In this document: positions 33,916 to 41,630 of the stretch, piece by piece
Position numbering within the stretch: position 1 is the stretch's first letter
Layout: each line of letters opens with the position of its first letter
DNA from: Rudanella sp031411995
Lineage (GTDB): Bacteria; Bacteroidota; Bacteroidia; Cytophagales; Spirosomataceae
Assembly (NCBI GenBank): GCA_031411995.1
Contig: JANOCD010000021.1
Location: forward strand, 1-64,000
DNA: 64,000 bases
Direction of reading: 5' to 3'
The notes under the pieces: generated by a model
What the model was told of the DNA's origin: nothing
Databases searched by the model: none
The model's input: only the letters and a program-made list of their open reading frames with translations
Position numbers and translations under genes: made by a program

Positions 33916-36912
33916 TTACCTCGGCCTGCGGCCGCCACCGCCCTGCTGACCGCCAGCGGGTGCCTGTTGCTGACCTCCACCGGCGTTGTCGCCACCACCT
34001 TCGCCTTCTTTCACGTCGTCGTTATTAACACCGCGCTTCCGGCGTTGAGGCTGATCGAAACTCATTTTACCAATGCGGTAACTGAAGTTCACCCGGAAAC
34101 CTAAATTGTAACGACTCGTTAGGCTATTGCGGGAGAACACACCCACTGTTTCAGAAACTGACTTGATTTTCAGGGGGTTGACCAGAAAGTTTTCAGCGGA
34201 TAGTCCCACGCTGCCCTTCTTGTTTTTGAAGTCTTTCTTCGCTCCCATGCTATAGAAGATAAACCCGCCATCGTAACCCTGCAACTGCACCTGCCGACCT
34301 CTGGCGAAACTAAATGCCTGGATACCCCAGCCGTTGTTGAGGGCTACGCTTGTGTTGAAACGCCCCGAGATAACCAGCCCGGAGTTGGAGGCCGAAACGG
34401 TTCCGCCTGCCACTGAGCTACCATCTGTTCCGCTTGTTGGAGCTGTTGGCACTTGCCCCTTCAAATAGGCTACGTAGGTATCAATACCCCCACCGATCTG
34501 CCATTTGGAGAACAGGGTGGCATTTCCAAACAAGTTCAGGCCATACGCATTCTCCGTACCGATGTTCTGCGGAGTAGAAAAAAGCGCGTTCTGAAACACC
34601 GGGTTGGTGGCGTTGGTGCCAATCTGCACCGCCGAGGTAGTGGTCACGTTGGTGATGGCGTTGCTGGAGAAGCGGGCAAACAGCGATCCGCTAATGTATA
34701 CCGACTTGATGTAGGTACTGCTGCTGAACTCAAAATTGTCGTTCAGTTCGGGGCGCAGGTTTGGGTTCCCCTGGGTCACGTTGAGCGGGTTGGCTGCGTT
34801 GGTGTTAGGGTTCAACGACTGGATACCGGGCCGCTGAATCCGGCGATTGTAAGCAATTTTAATTGTTTTACCCCCTTTCAATGCCTTCGAGATGTTGATA
34901 CTCGGCACAAAATTGGCGTAGTCGGGAATTTGATCGACACTCTGACCACTGCCCTCTCTGGAGAAGTTGGCGTTGATGAACGTGTATTCGTAGCGCGACC
35001 CAATCTTGATGGTATATTTAGTTTTCGAGGTGTAGGTGTACGAAATATACGTGGCGGCAATTTCCTGGTTGTAGTTCAGGGTGTTACTGGGCCGGGTTCC
35101 ATCGGTCAGAAAATCGTCGAGCGAGGGGGGCGTTGCCAGCAAATACGAAAACTGGCTATTCACCTTCCGCATAATGGCTTTACCACCAAACTCAATCAAC
35201 TGGTTAACGGCGATGGGAGTCTGATAGTCAATTTGCAGTGTCGATTCCTGATTATAGCTGGGGTTCACGTTGCGCTGCCGCGAGATAATTGTCTGCAAGT
35301 CAACGTTATTCAGAATGTCGGCGGTGAAGTTATTCTCGCGGGTATTGCGGCTGAACTGCCCCGAAATGCTAAACTCTTTCTGAGGTTTCTCAAACGTGCG
35401 GGTATAGTCGATGTTCGCATCAACTGTGTTGGAGTTGTCGCGGGACAACACATCACGCAAGCCCACTTGCATCGACGTTGAGCTGGGCGAGGTCGTTTCG
35501 GTGCGGAGGTTATCTTGTGTGGTGATGTTGTTGCGCAGGCCAAACCGAACGCTCGCCGTGAGCGCACTGTATTTGCTGATGTCATAATCCCAGCTCAGCG
35601 TATATTGCCCAAATGCTCCCTGGTTCATAGTATTGGCAATCTGACGGGTGGTGCTCACGCCATTGGCTCCAAATGTGCGCTGGGTGTTGTCGAATGCACC
35701 ACGAACATTGTAATTGGCCCGCCCGAAACCGCCGAGGTTAAAGCCCATTTTGCCCGTGCGCAGGCTACCGTTCAGGCCGAGATTGGCTCCCCGATTACCC
35801 ACACCCGTGTCGAGGCTAAGAGTGGCTCCCTGTAACGTGTTTTTCTTGGTGATGATGTTGATGATGCCCGCTGTTCCTTCGGCATCATACTTGGCCGAGG
35901 GCGAGGTGATCACCTCCACCGACTTGATCATGTCGGCCGGAATCTGCTTCAACGCATCGCCAACGCTGCTGGCTACAATGGTCGAGGGTTTGTTATTGAT
36001 TAACACCCGCACGTTGCTGCTTCCCCGGAGCGACACGTTTCCGTCTAAATCGACTGACAGCAGCGGCACTTTTCGCATCACGTCGGTGGCATCACCCCCT
36101 TTTGACATGATGTCTTTGTCTGCATTATATACCAGCCGGTCCACCTTTTCTTCAATGAGGGCGGCCTGTCCGGTTACGGTTACTTCGTTCAGGGTTTTGG
36201 TGTCGGAGCGCAGGTTCACAATACCGGTGTTCACTTCATCGCCCCGGTTCACCACGCGAATACTACGAAGTGTTTTGTTGCGATACCCCACAAATGAAAC
36301 CAGTAAATTAAACTCACCAACCGGCACTTTGGTGATCGTAAACCGACCTTTATCATCGGCAGAGGCCCCGTCGATGGTTTTGCCGGTGGTAACATTGACA
36401 AGGGCTACACTGGCAAACTCAACCGGCTGGCGCGAAGCCGAATCCAGAATAACGCCGGAGATTTTGGCGGCACCCCGGTTCGCATTGTCGCCACTGGTGC
36501 CGGGAATAACGGGGGGTGGATTCTGCGTGCCCATGCCAGGCATCATGCCTCCATCGGAGCCTGCCCCGGCCGGGCGTTGTCCACCCGGACGCTGTGGCCG
36601 ACCTGTTGGAGCCGTCTGCACGGGTTGCGTGCTGTCGGGATTAGCTCGATTCGTTGGTGCGGTTGCCGCCGAGGGCGTGGGGCGAAGACTATCCGGCTGG
36701 ACTCCTGTGGCCGGGCGCGTTGAATCAGCGGGAACGCTGACCGGAGCTGGGGCAGGCCGGAGTGTGTCGCCTGTAGCGGGACGAAGTGTGTCGCTCGTGG
36801 CGGGGCGTGCCATCCCGGGCATTGGCCGACTCGGGTCGGGGGGAGTTACCGTCTGGGCAACTGCCAGCGACGAACTGCCCGCAAGCAGCAATACTAGTAG
36901 TTTATTTTTCAT
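33916..36912 (-). CDS. Outer-membrane beta-barrel (TonB-receptor-like) protein with CarboxypepD_reg domain
   Basis: This 998-aa protein has a signal peptide (KLLVLLLAGSSSLAVAQ) and a ~120-residue low-complexity region rich in Pro, Thr and Gly with repeated RPATGDTLRPA-type units. A carboxypeptidase-regulatory-like domain (about 150-235, KISGVILDSASRQPVEFASV) follows, then a plug domain (VLINNKPSTIV, VEVITSPSAKYDAEGTAGII) and a large barrel of the OMP_b-brl_3 type. The C-terminus is a Gly/Gln-rich tail, not a terminal aromatic residue. Such proteins take up large substrates or form TonB-linked complexes. No SusD gene is adjacent, so the substrate is open. Confidence 0.87.
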   Translation of the reverse strand: MKNKLLVLLLAGSSSLAVAQTVTPPDPSRPMPGMARPATSDTLRPATGDTLRPAPAPVSVPADSTRPATGVQPDSLRPTPSAATAPTNRANPDSTQPVQTAPTGRPQRPGGQRPAGAGSDGGMMPGMGTQNPPPVIPGTSGDNANRGAAKISGVILDSASRQPVEFASVALVNVTTGKTIDGASADDKGRFTITKVPVGEFNLLVSFVGYRNKTLRSIRVVNRGDEVNTGIVNLRSDTKTLNEVTVTGQAALIEEKVDRLVYNADKDIMSKGGDATDVMRKVPLLSVDLDGNVSLRGSSNVRVLINNKPSTIVASSVGDALKQIPADMIKSVEVITSPSAKYDAEGTAGIINIITKKNTLQGATLSLDTGVGNRGANLGLNGSLRTGKMGFNLGGFGRANYNVRGAFDNTQRTFGANGVSTTRQIANTMNQGAFGQYTLSWDYDISKYSALTASVRFGLRNNITTQDNLRTETTSPSSTSMQVGLRDVLSRDNSNTVDANIDYTRTFEKPQKEFSISGQFSRNTRENNFTADILNNVDLQTIISRQRNVNPSYNQESTLQIDYQTPIAVNQLIEFGGKAIMRKVNSQFSYLLATPPSLDDFLTDGTRPSNTLNYNQEIAATYISYTYTSKTKYTIKIGSRYEYTFINANFSREGSGQSVDQIPDYANFVPSINISKALKGGKTIKIAYNRRIQRPGIQSLNPNTNAANPLNVTQGNPNLRPELNDNFEFSSSTYIKSVYISGSLFARFSSNAITNVTTTSAVQIGTNATNPVFQNALFSTPQNIGTENAYGLNLFGNATLFSKWQIGGGIDTYVAYLKGQVPTAPTSGTDGSSVAGGTVSASNSGLVISGRFNTSVALNNGWGIQAFSFARGRQVQLQGYDGGFIFYSMGAKKDFKNKKGSVGLSAENFLVNPLKIKSVSETVGVFSRNSLTSRYNLGFRVNFSYRIGKMSFDQPQRRKRGVNNDDVKEGEGGGDNAGGGQQQAPAGGQQGGGGRRPR

Positions 36913-36939
36913 CTGGTTAAACTTCGTGGTTGTATTCAG

Positions 36940-37686
36940 TTACTCGGCAAACAGTGCGATTTTATCCGCCAATTCAGGGTAAGTAAAAGGATTTAAAACA
37001 TCCGGGGTATCACTCGGTTCCGAACGCGACGTGATCCGTTTGCTAATCGAATGGCTGTGCATGTGGTCGGCGGGATATTGGTTGACCAGCAGTTCGAGCG
37101 TTTGTTTTTCGGTCAGACTCTCGTGTAGCCAGGCATGTTCGGCATCGGGAGTGAGCAGGCAGGGCATTCGTTGTTTGGTATTGTGAATAGCCGCGAGCAG
37201 GGGGTTGGCATCCGTTGTAAGGAGTGTATAGGTCTGTATTAATTCACCCGTTTCCGAATCCGGCCACTCGTCCCAAAGTCCCGCCACCGAAAAAATGGGC
37301 TGGTCGGTAGTCGAGATGTAGAATGGGTACTTTTTACTGCCAATTGTATGCCATTCATAAAACCCGGTCATCGGAATCAGGCAGCGTTGGCCTTTCTGGG
37401 CGGCTGTGCGAAACGAAGGCTTCTCAAAAATACTTTCAGAACGTGCATTGATTGTTTTGGCCCGAATCTGATCTGCATCGGCAGCAGAACGAACCCAGCG
37501 GGGAATCAAGCCCCAGCGAATCCACTGGAAACGGCCCGGCTCCTGGTACGTTAGAATGGGCCATGCTGGAAATCCGAACGCACTGGCATGGTATGTAGGG
37601 CGAAATGCTTCCTTGTCGGAAAGGCGGGCATCAAACCGCTTTTCGAGCGTGGGCGCATCAGTAACTAGGGATGTATGGTAACACAT
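36940..37686 (-). CDS. yedK: SRAP / YedK (HMCES) family protein
   Basis: This 248-aa protein has Cys2 right after the initiator methionine, the residue that forms the thiazolidine crosslink to abasic sites in single-stranded DNA. Other active-site parts are visible: TINARSESIFEKPSFR, PMTGFYEWH with the glutamate, and MPCLLTPDAEHAWL. YedK shields abasic DNA from breakage and is often linked to SOS repair. The gene starts 27 bp upstream of the beta-barrel protein gene on the same strand. No SOS box was identified. Confidence 0.92.
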   Translation of the reverse strand: MCYHTSLVTDAPTLEKRFDARLSDKEAFRPTYHASAFGFPAWPILTYQEPGRFQWIRWGLIPRWVRSAADADQIRAKTINARSESIFEKPSFRTAAQKGQRCLIPMTGFYEWHTIGSKKYPFYISTTDQPIFSVAGLWDEWPDSETGELIQTYTLLTTDANPLLAAIHNTKQRMPCLLTPDAEHAWLHESLTEKQTLELLVNQYPADHMHSHSISKRITSRSEPSDTPDVLNPFTYPELADKIALFAE

Positions 37687-37812
37687 GAATGTAGCCCGGT
37701 TTGTTGGGCCGATGTTTCAATGGTATTGTCTGTTTACAGGGAGTAAACAAACAATGGGTATCAGTAGTTATGAAACCTTTCAAACGAACCGACGAACACC
37801 CTACTTTTCCCG

Positions 37813-38448
37813 ATGGAATCAACGCCCAAATCGACAGTTCGTACCAACATCATGGATCAATCATTAACTGACCTGGAGCGATATTCCTGGCAACAATTAC
37901 AGGCTGCACCGTCTCAGAAAGACAGCCGTTTCAAGACCTTCACTGTTGCCACCACCACCCCCGATGGCGCACCCGATGCCCGGATGGTTGTGCTTCGACA
38001 AGTTGATGAAACAAGCAGAATATTGTGGTTTCACACCGATGTACGGGCACAGAAAGTGAGCCATTTACGCCAAAACCCTCAGGCGGTTTTACTTTTTTGG
38101 GATGAGAAAGCGCAGGTGCAGCTTCGGTGCCGGGTCAGCACAACAATGCACACCGACGGTGCTGTGGCCGATGAGCAGTGGGCCAATACCTGGGAAGGAA
38201 GTCGAAAAATGTATTTGTCTGAATGCGAACCGGGCATCAGTCAACCAAAGCCTTACCCGGGCTTCCCGGTGCATTTCGGCGAGAAATTACCCACCCGTGA
38301 TGAGTCGGAAGTGGGCCGCACCAATTTTGCCGTGGTTGAATGCCGGGTGCTGGAAATGGACTACGTGCACCTGAGCCGTGCCGGACAAACGCGGGCACGA
38401 TTTGAATACGGTGGAGAAACGGTTATCCGGCACTGGCTTGCGCCTTGA
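37813..38448 (+). CDS. Pyridoxamine 5'-phosphate oxidase-like FMN-binding protein
   Basis: This protein, about 211 aa, has the split-barrel FMN fold. It shows FKTFTVATTTPDGAPDARMV, VLRQVDETSRILWFHTDVRA, QKVSHLRQNPQAVLLFWD, and the C-terminal VVECRVLEMDYVHLSR. Length and order resemble PNPOx proteins of the pyridoxal/heme-utilisation-like group, but not PdxH itself, whose C-terminal dimerisation segment is incomplete here. The substrate is unknown. Either the ATG at 37813 or that at 37852 may be used. Its stop abuts the stop of the convergent lipoprotein gene. Confidence 0.82.
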   Translation: MESTPKSTVRTNIMDQSLTDLERYSWQQLQAAPSQKDSRFKTFTVATTTPDGAPDARMVVLRQVDETSRILWFHTDVRAQKVSHLRQNPQAVLLFWDEKAQVQLRCRVSTTMHTDGAVADEQWANTWEGSRKMYLSECEPGISQPKPYPGFPVHFGEKLPTRDESEVGRTNFAVVECRVLEMDYVHLSRAGQTRARFEYGGETVIRHWLAP

Positions 38449-39087
38449 TCAATCCCGTAAACCAAACGCTTGCCGGACCGAGTCGTAGTTGGTGAAATCG
38501 ACTGCCAACCGCCCTCCAATGAGCAAACTCGCCGGGACAACCACCACCCGAACGGCATCGAAATCTTCGGGACCAAGCCGGAAATTGGTGGTGCGTCGAA
38601 TAAACAGACCCGCCGATACACCTGAATTGCCCGGAAAAATGTAGTAGCTGTAGAAGTTTCCGTTGGGAGTCTGCCCCGGGACCGCATACCAATAGGGAAG
38701 TTTAAAATTGTCGGGAGTCGTTGTAATTTGCTTAACGTACACATAAAACAAACTCTTTTCGATCTGGTCAAAGCTGAGTGATGAGGAAGCCGGAAAGCTC
38801 AACGCCAGATCTTTAGCCCCATCATGCGCCCGGGCCGGGTAGGTGATCTGGATCACGTTGGTGGCCCCCTGCACCACTGTTACGGTTACGACAGTAGTAG
38901 TGCCGGGTGTGCCGGGCGTACCAGTTTGGCCTGTTTGCCCCGACGGACCAGTTGCGCCGGTTGCTCCCGTTGGACCGGCTGGCCCCTGCGGACCAACAGG
39001 ACCTTGTGGACCTTCAGGCCCCTTGCAGGAAGAAAGTGCCAGTGTGAACAGAAAAAAAATAGACAGAAACGATAAAGTCAGGCGCAT
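38449..39087 (-). CDS. Lipoprotein with collagen-like triple-helix repeat
   Basis: This 212-aa protein has a signal peptide ending in lipobox LSSC (Cys21). Immediately after it come 13 Gly-X-Y triplets (about residues 23-62) rich in Pro, Thr and Gln, a collagen-like segment. A ~145-residue globular beta-rich domain follows, including YWYAVPGQTPNGNFYSYYIF. Bacterial collagen-like stalks trimerise and hold a head domain away from the membrane. The head's ligand is unknown. Confidence 0.85.
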   Translation of the reverse strand: MRLTLSFLSIFFLFTLALSSCKGPEGPQGPVGPQGPAGPTGATGATGPSGQTGQTGTPGTPGTTTVVTVTVVQGATNVIQITYPARAHDGAKDLALSFPASSSLSFDQIEKSLFYVYVKQITTTPDNFKLPYWYAVPGQTPNGNFYSYYIFPGNSGVSAGLFIRRTTNFRLGPEDFDAVRVVVVPASLLIGGRLAVDFTNYDSVRQAFGLRD

Positions 39088-39146
39088 AACGATGACATTG
39101 GGCGGTTAAGCCACAAACATAACCGACGCGAATGGTTTGTCCAATG

Positions 39147-39746
39147 TTAACCTATTGTAGGGGAGAAAAGCGATTCGGCTTTTACGTTAATCCACACGTG
39201 TTGCAGCAGCATGATCGTTTTCCCGTCCTGAATTTCGCCGGTTCTGATCATCATCATCGCGTCGGTCAGCGGCAACTCCAACACGTCGATTTCTTCTTCG
39301 TCGATGCCTCCCCCACTGCTGCGCTCGGTGTCTGACGAGTAATGAGCGGTATAGAAAAACAGTTTCTCCGTCACCGATCCCGGACTCATATACGCTTCCA
39401 TTACCTTCGTGACATCGGTGATTCTGTAGCCCGTTTCTTCTTCGGTTTCCCGCCGGATGGCTACCTCGGGAGAGTCGTTGTCTAAGAGTCCGGCGCAGGC
39501 TTCAATAAGCATTCCGGTGGGGTTACCGTTTACAAACGTTGGCAACCGAAATTGCCGGGTCAAAATCACCGTGTCAGTGTCGGGGTTGTGGAGCAAAATG
39601 GTCGCTCCGTTGCCCCGGTCATAGGCTTCCCGCGATTGCGTGACCCACTGCCCATTTTTCTGCCGGTATTCAAACGTGATTTTATTAAGTACATACCAAT
39701 TGTCGGACAGCACTTTACGATCTAAAATTCGAACTTGCTCGTTCAT
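39147..39746 (-). CDS. nudK: GDP-mannose pyrophosphatase (NudK-like Nudix hydrolase)
   Basis: This 199-aa Nudix hydrolase closely follows E. coli NudK in layout: VLSDNWYVLNKITFEYR, GNGATILLHNPDTDTVILTR, the Nudix helix AGLLDNDSPEVAIRRETEEE and YMSPGSVTEKL. NudK splits GDP-mannose into GMP and mannose-1-phosphate. The metal-binding REtEEE glutamates are present; the first glutamate of the Nudix box (G-x5-E) is Ser here. I chose the ATG at 39746. It is divergent from a DeoR regulator, and their 55-bp shared region contains four phased repeats. Confidence 0.88.
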   Translation of the reverse strand: MNEQVRILDRKVLSDNWYVLNKITFEYRQKNGQWVTQSREAYDRGNGATILLHNPDTDTVILTRQFRLPTFVNGNPTGMLIEACAGLLDNDSPEVAIRRETEEETGYRITDVTKVMEAYMSPGSVTEKLFFYTAHYSSDTERSSGGGIDEEEIDVLELPLTDAMMMIRTGEIQDGKTIMLLQHVWINVKAESLFSPTIG

Positions 39747-39748
39747 TT

Positions 39749-39788
39749 TTGTTTGAAATTGTTTAATATTGTTTGAATTTGTGCAAAT
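39749..39788. promoter_or_regulatory. Four tandem 10-bp repeats, candidate DeoR operator
   Basis: Between the divergent nudK and DeoR-family starts lie four consecutive 10-mers with consensus TTGTTTGAAW at 39749-39758, 39759-39768, 39769-39778 and 39779-39788. The first three differ at only a few positions and the fourth is weaker. The 10-bp period puts every copy on the same face of the helix. DeoR-family repressors are known to bind short direct repeats spaced about one helical turn, so this is a likely operator for one or both genes. Confidence 0.6.
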
Positions 39789-39801
39789 GAACTGAGATTC
39801 C

Positions 39802-40554
39802 ATGAGTTTTCAAACCCGAAAAGCAAAAATTTTAACCCTCCTGCACGAGCGTAGCACCCTCGATGTGTCGGATTTGTCGGCACTGCTCAATCTGTCGGAC
39901 ATGACTATCCGACGCGATTTGAATGCGTTGGCCGGGCAGGGCCTGCTGGTGCGCACCCACGGCGGAGCCATGCTGCCAAACATGGGCGACCAACCGGTGT
40001 CGTTTGCCGGAAAATCAGCGCAGCGCAGCGAGATCAAAGAACAGATTGCACAATTGGCAGCCCGCGAGATTCAGGATGGCGATGTGATTTTTATGGATTG
40101 CGGCAGTACCGTGTTCGCGCTCTGCCCGTTCATCCGGCGCAAACCGATCACGGTGATCACCAACTCCTTGCCCGTTGTGGCCGAGTTGATGACTTCGAAA
40201 GTGACGCTCAACCTGATTGGTGGTGAGGTCAACAAAGAGCGTCAGGCTGTGCATGGTCTCATCGCCGAAAGCCATATTGCCCGTTATCGGGCCGACAAAG
40301 CGTTTGTTGGGGTTGATGGCGTGTCATTGGCAAACGGCCTGAGTGCCAATGGCGAACTTGAAGCAACGCATACCCTTGCTCTGATGCGACAATCGACTCA
40401 AACCTACCTGCTGTGCGACTCCACCAAACTCGAACAGGATCGGTACTTGCAGTTTGCGCCCTTGTCGGCCGTAAGCGTGTTGGTGACGGATGAGAAGGCA
40501 GATCGGGCAGTGCTAAAACAGTATGAAGGGGCAGGGTTACGGGTGTTTGTGTAG
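39802..40554 (+). CDS. DeoR family transcriptional regulator
   Basis: This 250-aa protein has an N-terminal DeoR helix-turn-helix (about residues 5-57): ILTLLHERSTLDVSDLSALL, then LSDMTIRRDLNALAGQGLLVRTHGGAM. The C-terminal DeoRC sensor has FMDCGSTVFALCPFI, ITVITNSLPV, LNLIGGEVNKERQAV, FVGVDGVS and LCDSTKLEQD. Family members sense phosphorylated sugars or nucleosides. It is divergent from nudK, which suggests a role in mannose or nucleotide-sugar metabolism. The repeats at 39749-39788 lie just upstream. Confidence 0.9.
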   Translation: MSFQTRKAKILTLLHERSTLDVSDLSALLNLSDMTIRRDLNALAGQGLLVRTHGGAMLPNMGDQPVSFAGKSAQRSEIKEQIAQLAAREIQDGDVIFMDCGSTVFALCPFIRRKPITVITNSLPVVAELMTSKVTLNLIGGEVNKERQAVHGLIAESHIARYRADKAFVGVDGVSLANGLSANGELEATHTLALMRQSTQTYLLCDSTKLEQDRYLQFAPLSAVSVLVTDEKADRAVLKQYEGAGLRVFV

Positions 40555-40634
40555 TTGCATACCGAATATAGGGGTCGTTCAATAGTCATTTGTGGCCATT
40601 ATTCACTGCTCGGGGTTATGTCGAGTACTCATAA

Positions 40635-41150
40635 ATGACTCATGCAATGTCGACAAATTCCGACCGTGCTTTCAACTACGACCTCGACTACCGCAACCTG
40701 AACCTGCGCGAACAGCCTGAGCTTTATCGCGTTGGGAAGGGCGAAATGGGCGTGCTGTTGGTACGTCCATATAAAGACGAGATACTCCCCCATTGGCGGT
40801 TCAAGACGCCGGAAATTGCCCGCGAGTCATCGGCAAAAATCTATGAACTTTTTCTGGAGTACAAAACCCAAAATGACTTCATCGGGATGGATATGGCCAG
40901 GAAGTTTTTGCAAATGGGCTATACCAGAGCCAGGCGTTATGCGAACCACGCCAGTGGGAAAAAGTACGATGGCCCCGTTCCTGATGACAAAAAAGGGCAA
41001 TCGGGCGCGCACGGGCGTGAGCAACTACCCCGGCAGGAAGACCCCGTGAAAGCTGAGTCGGCCCGGATTTTTTATGGCGTTTATCTACAGGCTCGCGAAG
41101 ACCCGGAGTACAAAAAACTGCGGAAAGAATGGCAGCAGAAATACGGGTAA
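40635..41150 (+). CDS. DUF4385 family protein
   Basis: This 171-aa soluble basic protein matches what I recall of DUF4385. FNYDLDYRNLNLREQPELYR comes near the start. RVGKGEMGVLLVRPYKDEIL and PHWRFKTPEIARESS follow, and YTRARRYANHASGKKYDG precedes a lysine-rich tail (YKKLRKEWQQKYG). No function is established for the family. The ATGs at 40635 and 40647 are both possible starts. It stands alone between the DeoR gene and a small helical protein. Confidence 0.78.
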   Translation: MTHAMSTNSDRAFNYDLDYRNLNLREQPELYRVGKGEMGVLLVRPYKDEILPHWRFKTPEIARESSAKIYELFLEYKTQNDFIGMDMARKFLQMGYTRARRYANHASGKKYDGPVPDDKKGQSGAHGREQLPRQEDPVKAESARIFYGVYLQAREDPEYKKLRKEWQQKYG

Positions 41151-41219
41151 AGCCAATTCCTAAAAACCATCGACTCAGTTCTGCGTTTATAGAATGAATA
41201 TCAATACGTACTCAACATT

Positions 41220-41525
41220 ATGGATAAAGCACAAAAGTTTGAGTTGATGAACAAAATCGTTCGTGAACTCGAAGACCTCCAGAACAGCCAAAACGCGCTG
41301 ATAACTAAAATTGGCCAGATTGAAGTGGACAATATGAACGGCCTGAATGACAAGTATTTAGAAGATCATCTTGGCGATATGCACGGCAAGATTGCCGAAA
41401 ATGTGGACTCCGTTACGGAGATTTTTGCCCACTTTGAAACCCAGCGCGATGAGTATGCCGAAAAAAATCGGGGTGCTATCGCAGCGGCTCAGGCTGCTGC
41501 TGCCGCTGCTGCGGTGAACGCATAA
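41220..41525 (+). CDS. Small helical protein of unknown function
   Basis: This 101-aa protein is predicted to be almost wholly alpha-helical and acidic, with heptad-like spacing in KIVRELEDLQNSQNALITKI. A run of alanines (IAAAQAAAAAAAV) forms the C-terminus. I do not recognise a family. It starts 69 bp after the DUF4385 gene on the same strand and ends just before a 34-bp inverted repeat. Codon use looks like that of neighbouring genes, so I think it is real. Confidence 0.65.
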   Translation: MDKAQKFELMNKIVRELEDLQNSQNALITKIGQIEVDNMNGLNDKYLEDHLGDMHGKIAENVDSVTEIFAHFETQRDEYAEKNRGAIAAAQAAAAAAAVNA

Positions 41526-41533
41526 CAAGCAGG

Positions 41534-41610
41534 TTTTTTGACAGGATTACAGGATTGAACGGATTTTCTCACGCATAAAATCCGTCTAATCCTGTAATCC
41601 TGTCAAAAAA
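41534..41610. terminator. 34-bp imperfect inverted repeat with flanking T/A runs
   Basis: The left arm at 41534-41567 begins TTTTTTGACAGGATTACAGG, and the right arm at 41577-41610 is its reverse complement with two mismatches; the loop is 9 nt. The arms end in T6 on one side and A6 on the other, so the structure can act as a Rho-independent terminator on both strands. It closes the small-protein gene and lies 20 bp before the ABC ATPase start. The arm itself contains the near-tandem ACAGGATT, which hints at a repeat family. Confidence 0.8.
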
Positions 41611-41630
41611 AGAAAAACCTTTGCAGCACC

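Noticed and set aside
34453..35481. 342-codon plus-strand open frame opposite the same receptor
   Set aside because: Antisense shadow caused by high GC third positions; no recognisable motif.
35714..36982. 422-codon plus-strand open frame opposite the beta-barrel receptor
   Set aside because: It is the antisense shadow of a well-supported 998-aa gene; composition is low-complexity and no domain is visible.
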